From Suillus spraguei (lineage: Eukaryota > Basidiomycota > Agaricomycetes > Boletales > Suillaceae): DNA of 64,000 nt. Positions 33,400 through 45,120 of this stretch are shown in pieces. The notes beneath the pieces are model-generated. The model was not told the origin of the DNA and ran no database searches. It saw nothing but the letters and a program-made list of their open reading frames with translations. A program made the translations under genes and the position numbers. Position 1 is the stretch's first letter, and every line of letters begins with the position of its first letter. Location: positions 1 through 64,000 of the forward strand of contig JABCPU010000360.1 in assembly GCA_016800925.1 (NCBI GenBank), given 5' to 3'.

Positions 33400-34160
33400 G
33401 ACGCAGGAATGTCCCAGAGATTCTGATAAAGAGGCTCGCATTCAAGCTGCTGTCCACGATGCCTTGAATGGTGTTTATCCCAGTTTTCAGAGTGTTGCTA
33501 TAGCTCACAAGGTGAGCACTCCCTTAGTTATTTTGACTTGGATGCAACTCAGTTTTCCTTTAGGTACCCCTGCAGGCTGTGCGAGATTGCGCTTCAGGAA
33601 ATCATGGCACTCAGAGATCATTACTCAGTGAATCCCAAGAAAGGGTTTTGGTAGACTGGTGCCAACACAACTCGGATTCTGCAACCCCTCTCCATCACCG
33701 AAAACTCTGTGCTCAAATATTCAAGATGGTGAATGTTTACCCTGGCAAGAATTGGGTCCACCACTTCATTTCTCGTCATGCAGATATCATTGTTGCGAAA
33801 TCACAAGGCCTGGATTCAAAGTGCGCACAAAATTTCAACGAGTCAACGATCACCGAGTATTTTGATATGTGCAAGGCCTTGGATGACAAGCACGAAGGAA
33901 TTTCACTGGAACACAACTGAAATGCTGATGAGAAAGGGTGTCAAATGGGAGGTGGTTGAAAGGGAGACAATTCAAAATTTAACTTCTTGAAAAGCAACCG
34001 AGAACGCTATCGTATTTACAGTGATAATCTCACAATAATTGAATGTGTTTCGGCAGCTGGTGATTCCATTCCTCTGTCATTTATTTTGGCTGATGGCCCC
34101 ATTGATACTGAATACCAAAATGTTAAAGACATCGGAGGGTCAGTTCTGAACTAAATTCCA
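33400..34160 (+). pseudogene. pogo/Fot1-type (CENP-B-like, DDE_1) transposase fragment
   Basis: Blocks read ARIQAAVHDALNGVYPSFQS (HTH_psq type), then after an apparent intron LLSESQERVLVDWCQ, GKNWVHHFISRHADII (CENP-B-type second HTH), then NADEKGCQMGGGRKGD carrying the first catalytic Asp, and RIYSDNLTIIECVSAAGD. A TGA at about 33918 precedes the NADEKG block, a frameshift follows near 33985, and homology ends near 34140 before the second and third acidic residues. It is a dead 5' half. It lies between the two TA-flanked MITEs but shares no visible TIR with them here. Confidence 0.72.
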
Positions 34161-35088
34161 GTTATGAATGAAATTCAATTTTTGCTATCAAGTCTTGTAT
34201 TCCCTTTATATAAGGGCTAACACCTACCATTAGTGAAATTATGACATGTCATAATGTAGAGTCAGACAGAGCATTATAAGGGTAACCTCCATAGCCAACA
34301 ACTAGTAATACAAGTGTTATTTGACTACCCTCTCATTAAGATTGAAATTGGCAACATTACTTTTGCATGATATCATTGCAGCTGCTACCTGTAAATATGA
34401 ATGATATCTAGAATGCATTTTATTTTGTGATTGTGTAATTCATTATAATGGTTAAGGCCGTGGTGCACTGGAGACAATCAGACACAATGATTCATCATGT
34501 GGTCATTGTGGATCACAAGTTGGACTAGCACCAGCTCGACCTAGTCTGAACCTGCATCACATCAGTCTACTTTCTCACATTTCCCCCCATTTCAATACGT
34601 TGTAACAAACATATTGGCGCTGGGCTTAAAACCCCATATTTTGACACTTGTCTCACGTCTACAGGAGTTACCACTAGTCCGTGGCCTTCTTACCCCTTTA
34701 GCAGTAACCGGCGGCATCCCACGCTTACTGCACACCGTACCAACTGCTGCACCATGTTCCACGAACTGATGTCCTTCCATGTCCTTGCCGCATCCGCATA
34801 GCTCCATTTTGTGCATAGTTTGTTTCCTGTTCATTATCACTGATTCCACAGCAAGCATTATTACATGTTGCCTCGTGCCGCAGCGCCTCATGCTATGTTT
34901 ACTTACGGCGGTTACTACACTCCAGCGCTACTGATCTCGCCTAGAGTATTCCGAGTACATACGAATTAGGATATAAGCACCGCGTACCCCACACGATAGA
35001 GCACCTGATTTTACACCATCGCATGTACTATACATAGGTCAGGATTATTGTCTAGCTCTGGATCAACCCAGTAGTAGTCATGATAATA
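34161..35088. other. No supported gene
   Basis: Spacer. The 99-codon minus frame at 34592-34891 is Cys/Met-rich but without recognisable domain or splice partners. Confidence 0.35.
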
Positions 35089-35361
35089 CATCAGGAAATT
35101 CACACATTCCTTAACATGCTTAATCAGCTTAACTCACTTATCTCAAAACTTGTTTGCTCTCTCTCACATCATTCACCTGGCATATCTTATATTTTTTGAG
35201 TGCGAAATACAATAAAACATGTATATTAATATATCTCAACTTTTTTTTTCTGAATTCATTCACATTGAAATTTTGGACAAGTAGATTCAATTTCACCAAG
35301 GCAGTTAAGTGTAAATAAGTCCGCATAAGGGCACGTCAAGGAATGTGTGAATTTCCTGATG
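35089..35361. mobile_element. 273 bp MITE, copy 2
   Basis: Same length and orientation as copy 1, same termini, flanked by TA on both sides. The only difference I found is GCACGTC here against GCATGTC in copy 1 near the right end, so the two copies are recent or maintained. Confidence 0.85.
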
Positions 35362-35439
35362 TATATACACAACTTGAATGTACAACAAGAGAGTACGTGC
35401 GAGATCCGATCTGGTTAGATTTTACTAGTGTATAGTGAG

Positions 35440-36250
35440 AGACTGGGTCAGATATTCTCTTTATCATCATCATTGAAAGGTAAGCAGGCCCATTTCCTAC
35501 CCTTTGCGGCCTTCTACACACTGCAGCTTGATCATTCTTCCTCTTCATCCAGGTGATCTGCTCACAAAACAGTGAAGCAGCGCTTGCTGACATGCCAATA
35601 GTATGGACATAAAAATCACGATCAAATTTGACCACAGCCGCTAAATAAGCGATGCCATCACAACACAGAGGCTCCTGGTACTGGTGGAAGTCTAACACTG
35701 GGAACTGGCCATTGATCTTTTTGAGGACGTCAGAGATGGTCATCTCAGGCTTGTCGTCGGATTCCTCATCAGAGTCAAAGTACATGGCATACTCACACTT
35801 GAGTCCAACACGCGTTCAATGATGGTTGTCAGCTTAACTACTGCCACCCTGGTTAAACATGACAGGGCTCAGTGTGGTGAGCAGTTCAGTTGATACTCTG
35901 GAAAGGGATGGCGTGCATGGATTCATCTTGGACTCATTGAAATCCAAGGTATTGTGACTCAAAGGTGCGATGCAATTTTTTCCTGGCTTCAAATTTCATG
36001 AGGGATGGCTGTATTCTAATGGGATGTCGACTCACAATAAAATTGATCTCCTTCTCCAATTCAAGCAAGTCGATTCCAATCTGCACAATGTTCGGCTTCA
36101 ATAAATCAATCTCCCTATCCTGGGGGTTGGTACTAAGGGAGACTGAGTCAGACATGATTAGTGGAGATGAGTCAGTCACACTACCAGAGTCCCTTCTAAG
36201 TTATATCATTGAAAATTACAGAGTTATGACAAACATACTAATATGAATTT
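35440..36250 (-). CDS. Hypothetical fungal protein fragment D2
   Basis: Two exon-like blocks: REIDLLKPNIVQIGIDLLEL (36125-36065) and MYFDSDEESDDKPEMTISDV followed by LKKINGQFPVLDFHQYQEPL, FDRDFYVHTIGMSASAASLF and CEQITWMKRKNDQA (35785-35510). The DVLKKI...FPVLDF...IGMS pattern recurs in uncharacterised Agaricomycete proteins that I cannot name. The true start and end are unclear, and the MITE sits just beyond the 3' side. It may be incomplete. Confidence 0.42.
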
Positions 36251-37636
36251 GAAATTGCGCCTCTCCACAATGATCACACCATATATGACCAGCTTGTCCC
36301 TGGATATCACTGGAGTTATTGCAGGGTTATAGCTGAAGCAAGGCAAGCTACTAGTGTGGCACTGGCTGAGCAGTACATACCGCTCAGTGCTGAGTCACTG
36401 ACTTGGAGGTAGCCACTATGGTCTGACGCCTTAGAGGCACCTGTCAGCAGTACAGACCGCTGAATGGTGGAGCCTGAGGTAGTCTAAGCGAGGATAATGG
36501 CCCGATATAGCTTGAATGGGAGCTACTAAGACTTAGCAGTACATACTGCTGAGTCAAGTTAGAGGAGAAGTTCAAGTTCAGACTTTAGTCGGAAGTTAGT
36601 TTCAACGGTCCGGTCACATGACTAGTACTACCTAATTTGAACAAATTCCCGCGCCACATGCATGTGGGCGCAAGGCCGCGGCAGTACCTGTTTATTCTAT
36701 ACGTCATGCTTAAGTATACAACTTGACTCAGCTCTGCACATAATCCGACACCTCCACCATGATCCCTCTCACGCGACGGTTTGTACTGTCGCGTTTATAA
36801 CCCTCACCCAACATCTATCACCCCTGGGTTCTCAGCCTGAGGCTGACATGATTATCGCCCTGGATCAGCCACCATGGTCACTGATGGCGGCCTACATTCA
36901 TGTCGGTCGGACTTGCGTTAGCCTTGCCAGTACTACACTATGCCCGACTCGAGCCGCTGGCATCGTGCCGACTCGGAGTCGGATTGCAACCTGTTATCAT
37001 TCAACTGTATGATTAATTTTTTTGGGTAGGCATAGCCAATATCCTACTAAGATCTAAGTGCGGTTTGAATGGAAAACTTCAACATCGATGCGAGGGTATA
37101 TGAAACTTTAACATCGCATTTAGAAAAAAAAAAAAGGGCGCAGCTTGGCGGAGGCTGGAGCTTACACAGATGTGTAAGTGTTATGTGACTTCGTATGATT
37201 AGCTTCGATGGCTTGCGATAGGAGTCAGGGACTGGCTCACAAGCACCGCTATGAATATGTAAACGCCGCTACATGGAGTCAAGAAGGTTTGAAATTCTAG
37301 ATAATCTGTTCGGATGCATGTGCTGCATCATGATCATTCGAATTATGACTCCCTCCAAGGTGGGAAATCGGAGTCATCTCTCGAAATCGAAACCATTGTT
37401 TTGTCGATTTCGGGGCTATGATCATAACATCATGATCTGGAGTTTGAGGGCCGGCACATGTCCTGAAACGATCAAGCGAATTATCCCAGTATCATTGAAT
37501 TGCAAAGTGTGGCACGCATATGATAGTACTATTAGATTGGGCTATGCCTTATCTGACTCGGAGTCGATTGCGTAAGCAGGTAAGTGCGGCTTCTTCCTGC
37601 TTGTTCAAAGCCAGGCTTCAGTTCGATGCCATCATC
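36251..37636. other. Spacer with short repeated motifs
   Basis: GCAGTACATACCGCTGAGT-like words occur at about 36371, 36445 and 36537. Palindromes based on GACTCGGAGTC occur at 36970 and 37556, and a hairpin ATGACTCC...GGAGTCAT at 37347. The 116-codon frame at 36662-37012 has no recognisable domain. This may be a degraded element upstream of gene E. Confidence 0.4.
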
Positions 37637-39278
37637 ATGTTCTCTACAGTCCCCATCAACAGCAGCAGATATTCTCCTGTTTTACGCAATAGCACACGAA
37701 GCAACTCTGTAGAACCATCTCGTGGCAAGCGTCCTTCAACCAAATCAACCACCTCAGTGGGTCGTTCTCCCATCAAGGTTTCAAGAAGCCCCGCAGCGCA
37801 ACCCATAGCCTCAGAGCTGTTGGAAGAGGCCTCTGTTTTGACTACGCCTCCAACTGCTGGACCTTCAGTTCCTCTGAAACATCCTTCTATCGAAGCGATA
37901 GCTACAGGTAACTTGTTGTATCTCATCCTCATCACTTCAGCTGATCATCTTCAAGTTCAATGCAACCAGGTGCTCGATTTCATTGTCCGGCAAAATCGTG
38001 AAAAATACTCCACGGTACGCAATTCGAATTGTGATTCAATCGGTAAAGCTGACTACTACATCAGGTGTTTTCCCGTGTAACTCCACGTCAATATAATAGT
38101 ATACTGCGCGCTTCAGAGAAGCTCACAGGAAAACCAAGGTGGGCCAATCACCATGACTCCTCACACGTTATCACTGATCCACCGTACGTTTAGATTAGCT
38201 TACGACTTTGAAACTCTTCGACTCGAAGTCGACATGCCCTCGTGTGTGCACGATTCCGCCACGAACGTCATCCGACGTGGCCTGGAGTCCGTCGATAGGA
38301 TGCTGCATGATCTTATCGCTGCGCGACTCATACATAGTGAAATACATCCCAGCTTGACGCTGAACACTGGAAAGAAGGAGTTTGTTCCCGACTGCGTTCA
38401 CGTCGTCACGGCCCGCTGTAATCCCCCCGTTAGCAAGATCCCGTCCATCGTCGAAGTGGCGTTTTCACAATCAGAGGCGGCACTTCTGGATAGGTTCCGA
38501 AACGCCGTCAAATTCTATCCAGAGCTGGGGATGATCTTAATGCTCGTAATCAACGAGACCCCTCCCTACCTGTCACCTAAACCCTTGGGCCACACTTGGA
38601 GAAAGTTACGTCCGAGAGACGATAAGCCCCACCACTCGGCACTCGCGTTCCTTTCCTTGCGAGATGAACCTCAGTCTCTTGACGAGCCCACTCCTGTTAT
38701 AGTCGAAGATCACTCCTGGTGCGCGATCACTGACATCCAAGTACAGGTATGGGTTCGAGGGCGCAGGGGTGCAATCAACATAGATACCAAAGACAATCGT
38801 TTGACAGCCCGCGGAGTACGTCATTCATGCCTTATCGTGTTTCACTCATATAAGTGAATAATTTTGACAGAGTTTATTTCCCATCTATAACGAAGCGGCA
38901 ATGAAGGACGTGACGTTGATGATCATGAAAGGACTCGAGCTTACAAGGGACTGTTTTGTAGAACAGTGCCGCCTTGCAGACAGAGACGCCAGTGTTTCTA
39001 ATCTCCGCTCTGCTCAGCTTCCCCTCCCCTTCAAGTGGGAAGACATTGTGGATGGTCTCACATATGCAACGCAGGCAACTGCTCATGATCGGTACCGAAG
39101 CTGGTACCACAACTTAGCGAACGCACTTCATGAAGAAAAAGCAGAAGAATATGTAGAAGTCACTGGCAAACGCACAGCAGATGAGTCGGAGATTGATACC
39201 CCTAATGATGGACGTCTAGTTCGCCCGCGCATTGGAATGAAAACTCGTGCTGCTGCTCGTTCAGCGAGCTATGGGTAG
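37637..39278 (+). CDS. Hypothetical fungal protein E
   Basis: Exons appear as 37637-37907 (Ser/Pro-rich, MFSTVPINSSRYSPVLRN), 37941-38014 (CNQVLDFIVRQNREKYST), 38065 onward (VFSRVTPRQYNSILRASEKL), one from about 38200 to 38815, and a last to 39278 ending in RPRIGMKTRAAARS. The joint between exons 3 and 4 could not be resolved in frame. The long exon has FVPDCVHVVTARCNPP then IPSIVEVAFSQSEAALLDRF; Asp followed by Glu-x-Ala on a predicted beta-strand, with RFRNAVKFYPELGMILMLVI, loosely resembles PD-(D/E)XK-fold nucleases, but that is a guess. Not recognised as a named gene. Confidence 0.5.
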
Positions 39279-39598
39279 AATGACCTCATTGCATATTTTT
39301 TTCACCGGTCATGTAATGTCTTGTACTCTAGTTTTTTTTGTATGATCTTCAACTCGGACTCGGATGTATTGGATCTGTATCATGATGGGATTGTGCGCAC
39401 AGGAACTACTCAATAATCTATACTACACATTCATCACTGAAAAGCAGTTGCCAGTGCCATTGGCAGTCCAAGTTGTACATACAGAGAGATGCGGTAAAGG
39501 TTGGAGGGTGTCTGTGGTGAACTCTGTGAGGCAGAGCCACGAGATGATGAAGATGATGGAGGTCGTGCAATGCTTGACTTGGACGCAGAAGGGGTATT

Positions 39599-40045
39599 TG
39601 TTAGAATCCGCGTCCGATAGCCCCTATCCGGAAGAAGATAGAGATATCCGGAAGTGATAACCAAAAGTATTTCCGGTCATGTGACCTGTCATCCGGATTA
39701 GGTTACTCCTCTTAATCACCGGACTACCTGTCAAGTAGCGGAGTAGACTAACACTCATCCATAGCATAGTGTACAGCTACTTACTCCAGACTCCGTCATA
39801 TCATTGGAGATGATGACGGAGATACTCCATACATATTTAGTATAAGAACAACATGTAAACTACAAGTTAAAAGTGTTGAAATAAGAAATCTATTCTGTAC
39901 CGAAGTTACTCTACTCCTATAAACCGGATTTCCATTCCTTTCCGGTTCCTATCTTAGTCCGCTCTTCCGGAACCCCTATTTCCGGAATACCTCCGGAAAA
40001 CTCATCTCGGAAACCTCCTCCGGAAATCCTTCGGATTCCTAATAT
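39599..40045 (+). mobile_element. Copia-family LTR, 3'-truncated
   Basis: It begins TGTTAGAATCCGCGTCCGAT and aligns with the complement of the LTR at 63559-64000 through GTCAAGTAGCGGAGTAGAC, CATTGGAGATGATGACGGAG and ATAAGAAATCTATTCTGTAC. Homology stops near 40045, short of the CTTATCA end seen in the right-hand copy. No internal region adjoins it. It sits about 135 bp upstream of the C2 hairpins. Confidence 0.78.
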
Positions 40046-40173
40046 TCTCATATTTTGATGAGCATTTACCTTGAGTAGGTATACCACATTTGCCATCCGT
40101 CATTGATTACATAATGTCACACAGGTGTTGCCCATTCAATCATTACTTCTCTTTCTCGCATCTGCTATCATCT

Positions 40174-40306
40174 GAATCTTGGAACGACGACGTTCCTGGA
40201 TTCTATACTTCACATTGTCTGAACGTTGGAACGACGACGTTCCCAGATTCTACACTTCGTATCAAACCACTATCTGAACTCTGGAACGACGACGTTCCCG
40301 AGTTCT
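40174..40306 (+). promoter_or_regulatory. Three tandem GGAACG-ACGA-CGTTCC hairpins upstream of C2
   Basis: Cores at 40181-40196, 40228-40243 and 40283-40298, spaced 47 and 55 bp. Outer stems vary but still pair: GAATC with GATTC in the first, GAACTC with GAGTTC in the third; the second pairs poorly outside the core. The 16-base core is identical to that before C1 although flanks differ. Confidence 0.6.
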
Positions 40307-40321
40307 GTTCAGAGATATAAC

Positions 40322-42460
40322 CATGTATCGAACACGTCTGGTGCAACCTTCCCCTCTCCAGTGGCTAGTGAAACAAATTGCGCGCGGTGGAATGTCATCA
40401 CCAGGACAGTGCCAGGACAGCCATATTGCTGGGTAGTGATCAATAGCGACGAGCCGATGATAGGTCCAGCGCCACCCCTGGTCTTAGGCCAGAATGATTG
40501 GTCTACATCTGTTGGATACTGGTCGAGTGATCGCCCGTACCGCGCCTACATACCTTCCAACCTTGGCAATAATGACAACTTCCCCGCGGGTCATTGGGTC
40601 TCGAATTGGGGTGTGAACCACCATCAGCGTTGGATTTTAAAATTGGATATGCGTAAAATCATTTTCCGCATACGTGAAGATGCAGAAAAAATAATTCGTG
40701 TTATCATCTCCACCTTTGAGCTCAAATGCACCCTCCCTTCCCGTTTATCCTTACGCTGGTTGGAGGATGCATTCACTACCGAGGAGGCATTGGCTTCGAA
40801 GGTCGCCGAAGCCCGATATCACATACTGGAGCAGTACGGGTTCATAGCGTTTCACATCAAGAAACGGCCTGACTGGATGACACGTCCGGAGTTATCAACT
40901 GTCAAGGATTTAATAATACACGCTGACCTTGCAGAATGCAGGTATCGAGGGTGCATAGGGGATTTCAAGACGTTGGAGTTTGAAGAGTTGGTGATGCTTA
41001 TTGAGCACCGGGTCCCAATTCACTACCAATGGTTTCTTACGGACACTGGTCCCTTTGACCCGAGAACGCTCAAGGCTAACGATTACGACGAACTCAGAAG
41101 TCCAAGTCGTCAGTCTCCCCCACCAGAGGAACACAGAGTCGTTGCCTTGCCGGCTCTGGGAGAGGGTACTTTCTATCGAGTTAGCAGCAACGGAGATAGG
41201 ACCATAATCTCTAGGAAAGAGTACAGACGTTGGGCATACTGGTGTCAGACAAAGCGTGAGCAATTATCCTCAGGGGAAGTATTTTTGTTATTCCAGGATA
41301 CATCGGACGATTCTGCCCAAGCCACCATGACGGACATGGATATGGCGGCGCATCATGTCGAGTCCTCCCCAAACGAAGGAGAATTGTCACCTGCTCACGT
41401 TCTGGAGGAACACACGTTTATACCAGACCAGGATACACATGAGACCCCACCAACTGCCGTTGGCGTGTGCCCCTTATCTGCCCCAGAGGTCCTGGATGAC
41501 GTTCGTTCGATGGATAGGGATCAAAATGTTGACATAGTCTCATCTGCATCCATACCCCAACCGCTTTATCAATTGCAAGTCTTGATGTTTTCTTGCGAGA
41601 CCTAGCGCATTGATGACGCTTACAGGATAAACGAATTACAACTCACCAACCCACTGGCCATCATGAACGGTCTTATTTTCCCTACCGTTCCAGCTCAGCG
41701 TATGGGCCAATTAATTACGACATTTCGATCAGCCATCCGCATTGCCTACGACATGCTCGTCAATCCCAGCGCCTCTCCAGCAGATTCCATACCAGGCCTG
41801 CTCAAATCTGGAGCACCCTACCAGATTAGGGTACCTATTGGAAACGCCACACCTCAATTGCTTGTCCCCCACCCGGCCTATCTAGCTAGTCGTGATCAAT
41901 ACATAAGCTTCAATCTTGGAAACCCCCGGTACTGGGACGCGTACATGCTGAGAGTCACAGAATTGCTCCAGAAGCCGTTCGCTCGTCGCTTTTTGTCACT
42001 CGGGGGAATATTGTGGCGGTTAGCTCTTCAGTTCGGTCCAGCTGACCTCATCGCACGGGCGTTAGCCGGCCCTTCTTCGTATGCCACTGTCTGGCAAAGC
42101 GGGGACATATCTGACGGGCATTGCGACGACATTGCAACAGCTGCAGAAATAGGCATTCTTCTTGGTCGCAATTTCTCAGGAACGGTCACTTGCTGGCCCC
42201 CTTACGATCTCTGGAATGCATCTATTCAGTGGAAAGGGTCCTGGTCTAATGATAATGAGTCGTGGTTCCAGTCACAACTCTCCCGTCTCTCAGCTTCCCA
42301 TCCTGACGCCCCCCAAAACCGTCAAGAATGGAGAAAGAAATTCCAATTAGCTCCATCAGCTTATCACGGGTCTGACGCTTGTGCTCGTCGTCTGTTTGGC
42401 CAACTAGGGTACCCTATAGATTGTGATCCGTTCTGGGACCTAGCACAATACAAAACTTAG
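40322..42460 (+). pseudogene. Family C member C2, intronless and broken
   Basis: Paralogue of C1: GQPYCWVVINSDEP, PYRAYIPSNLGN, RYHILEQYGFIAFHIK, RVPIHYQWFLTDTGPFDPR, then TTFRSAIRIAYDMLVNPSAS, ARRFLSLGGILWRLALQFG and VTCWPPYDLW. The N-terminal SPLQWLVKQIARGG block (from the ATG at 40332) is in another frame from the rest, so one base was lost near 40388. An in-frame TAG at about 41603 separates the two domains. The introns and most of the Ser-rich linker of C1 are absent. A frame from 40226 avoids the first lesion but starts inside the hairpin array. Stop-codon readthrough or two proteins are less likely alternatives. Confidence 0.62.
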
Positions 42461-43249
42461 CAGTGTGTACTGTTTTTGAAGCTGTAATATTAATGGTCTT
42501 AGAAGTTGGTTGTATGACGCTCCAAAAGGAACTTTAATTAATTGCGCGAGACAGTATCGAGTGCGTCATACACAACGCCATTCGGTTGGGATGATCAGTG
42601 AGACACAAATCAGGAGCGCCTTGAAACAGAGAGATAGGAATGTCCAGGTCGAGGTGCGCCATTCTGGGATATATTCCTAGACTGAACTATAGCGTACCCC
42701 CTTGAGCTGAGCGCATTTTCAATCGTGTGCTACGTCTCTGACCCGAGTCACTGTTTTCTCTTCCTATCTCCCACCGCTTCTGACTTATCCTTATCCCCCG
42801 ATTCTGGATTCTCCCAAGTTTTCTAGTTCATGGTGAGCACCGATTTTCATTTTATTTCTAGCTAGATCATACAGTAAGTCCGTGCAGCAAATAAATGCAG
42901 TCACTTGGCCTTTAACCGTATCTTGGACCTTGCCTACGGACGGGTAGGTAGGTTAAGGTGGGAATTGATGGAGGTGATGAGTTCAAGTGCCCGTTTGCAT
43001 TGCTCGTGATCACCTGATGACGTTCCCATTAGCCATACTATCTGACCCGAACGCACTACTTCCTCCGCCAATCATCCCTGGCAAAGAATCCTCACGTCCT
43101 ACTGTATACTCCTAAGAGCTTACCGCACTTCTCACTTCGGGTCTGTCCCGCAGGACAAGACATTTGGTACCTGGCGACGTCAGCTTCACACCAATACTTC
43201 CCGAACGTGCAAACCCTAATTCATCTGATGCTCAGATGCTAGGTCCTTT
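42461..43249. other. No supported gene
   Basis: Spacer after C2 with no convincing coding, repeat or RNA signal. Confidence 0.4.
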
Positions 43250-43627
43250 TAGTAAACACTGAGAAATAAACGCTCGCTGGAAGTACAGTACTTCGGACAG
43301 GAGTGGAAGAAAGTGCTCCCACCTCTCCAGATTTCCGTTTCGCCTCCTCGAGAAGTGGGCGATGAAGACAACGATTTGGGTACTCCAACTGTTATTCGGA
43401 AAATAGGTTTTGACGGTACCACTGTTCTCGAGGAGCTGGTTCAATTAATAACAAAGCCAAATAATACATCTGTACTTTCCTTCCAAGACTATGATTACAG
43501 GAGTTGCTGGGAAGACTTTCCATCCTTACATTCATCTCAGCGCGCGAAGACAATGAAAACCAAGAAGTCTGAAGGGAATTCTCGGTGTCATTGGCACCGA
43601 ATGCATTCAAGACACGTAATTAAGTGA
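43250..43627 (+). CDS. Doubtful exon of an unidentified gene
   Basis: An open frame reads RSLEVQYFGQEWKKVLPPLQ, then VIRKIGFDGTTVLEELVQLI and DYDYRSCWEDFPSL before a stop at 43627. Composition looks coding, and a TTTTAG precedes it, but no partner exon or family is recognised. Given the decayed RPN6 beside it, this may be another gene fragment. Confidence 0.25.
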
Positions 43628-43984
43628 GACCATTATCCTGCGCGACGGACGACGATGTAGCATGGAATCAAAAAGCATCCAGCGAACAGGAGAGGCACTA
43701 ATCGGAGGCCCTGATCATCAGGAGGAAGTCCATTTTGATACAATCACCTACGAGCAATTACTTAGTGTTGGAATTAACAAGTGGTCAGAGAATTTTCAGT
43801 GACTTGGCACAACGAATCTCCAGTGTAATCTATCCCATTTTTGCAAGTATGTTAACTACAACGTACTAGTTATACCGTACACTCTGTTGCAACACCAGTG
43901 TTTCGTATGATCTTCCTACTACCAAAAACATTCGCCACGCGCCCATGTCGAGCATTGGAAATAAGGAGATGTTCTATTAAATGT

Positions 43985-45120
43985 TCAAGTAGACAAATCT
44001 GCGAGACGTGAGAAAAAGTACTCATGTGAGGCGAGGGACAGATACTCACCGATGCACCTCCTTGAGCATTGCTGCTGACACAAACTCGTTACAATTACTA
44101 CTTTCTGTGTTGAGGTCCACGACGTATGGGTTGGGCTCGCCAGCTTCATGGTCGATATTATAATGACCCTGCGATCGATTGATAGGATGATAAGTACATA
44201 CAATTTAACACCAACAAGACGCGTGGCTGCATCCAAATAGTGCAGTTTTCTGCAGTAAACGTCGATCTTAATGGTATGCAAAATGATCTCGGCCAATTGG
44301 AAGTACGTTTCAAGCAAGGCACCGGACTGTATATTGAGTTTACAGCAGTCCGGGTGGAAGCGAGGGGAAGCTTTGTATTTCACAGACGTAAGGGCACATA
44401 ATGAGAAATACCGGCATGGTAAAGACTAACCTTGGACTTCGAGAGGTTTCCAATGTAGATGACGCGACTCTCGAGCAGGAGTACTTCGATAAGAATCACC
44501 TTGTCATCTAACCTTTTCGGCTCTGTGAAGAGTGCGTCAATTCGCGTTAAAGCTAACTTGACCATCGTAAAAAGTGCAAGTGTCTCTTACAGGGAAACGA
44601 GACGGATTTTCAAGCTATGTTTGAGGAATATGCGCTTTCAAGGTGGACATTAATGAAGTATAAGCAAGCCAAGAACAGAGGGCACTCACTCAGCTTGGCA
44701 CTCTTTGCCCTAGCAGTTGAAGGCATAAGCGATCTTGAGAGTATGATGACTTGCGCGCTAAGCCACTGGCATCTCTGTCTGGAGTGAGGGCTTGCGTAAA
44801 ACAGCAGACTTTGCAAGACTCGCCTTTGATCTTGATATAGCTCTGCGAGTTTTATCAAGGCCGACTCTTGGTCACGCAAGCACTGTTCCTTGTCAGCACT
44901 GACTGACGATCCATTAGAGGTTGATGCTGGGCGCATAATTAGCATTAAAAGTCAAGACATACATTGTTTAGCATACCTGTAGAATCCAATATTTGTTTGT
45001 AAAGCTCCTCTGCACGATTTGAGTTAGAGGACACGAGATCCACAACCTGCTCAAGGAGTTCTTGAGTAGACGATATGATCCAGTGCAGTTAGTGATTTGC
45101 TATGAGCACAAAGTGTTGCG
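43985..45120 (-). pseudogene. RPN6: RPN6-like 26S proteasome lid subunit pseudogene
   Basis: RPN6 (PSMD11) is a PCI/TPR-like lid subunit that clamps the proteasome base to the core. Minus-strand blocks in order: SNSNRAEELYKQILDST (about 45050), CLRDQESALIKLAELYQDQ (about 44870), VIILSRSLMPSTARAKSAKL (about 44750), FLKHSLKIRLVSL followed by a stop (about 44610), LALTRIDALFTEPKRLDDKV and LIEVLLLESRV (about 44560-44460), then a weak LNIQSGALLE. These track RPN6 closely. Lesions: an in-frame stop after LKIRLVSL, an indel in the GIGNL-type block (IYIGNLSKSK), a GCGAGT in place of a GT donor near 44840, and no recognisable PCI C-terminus. Essential gene, hence a dead duplicate. Confidence 0.75.
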
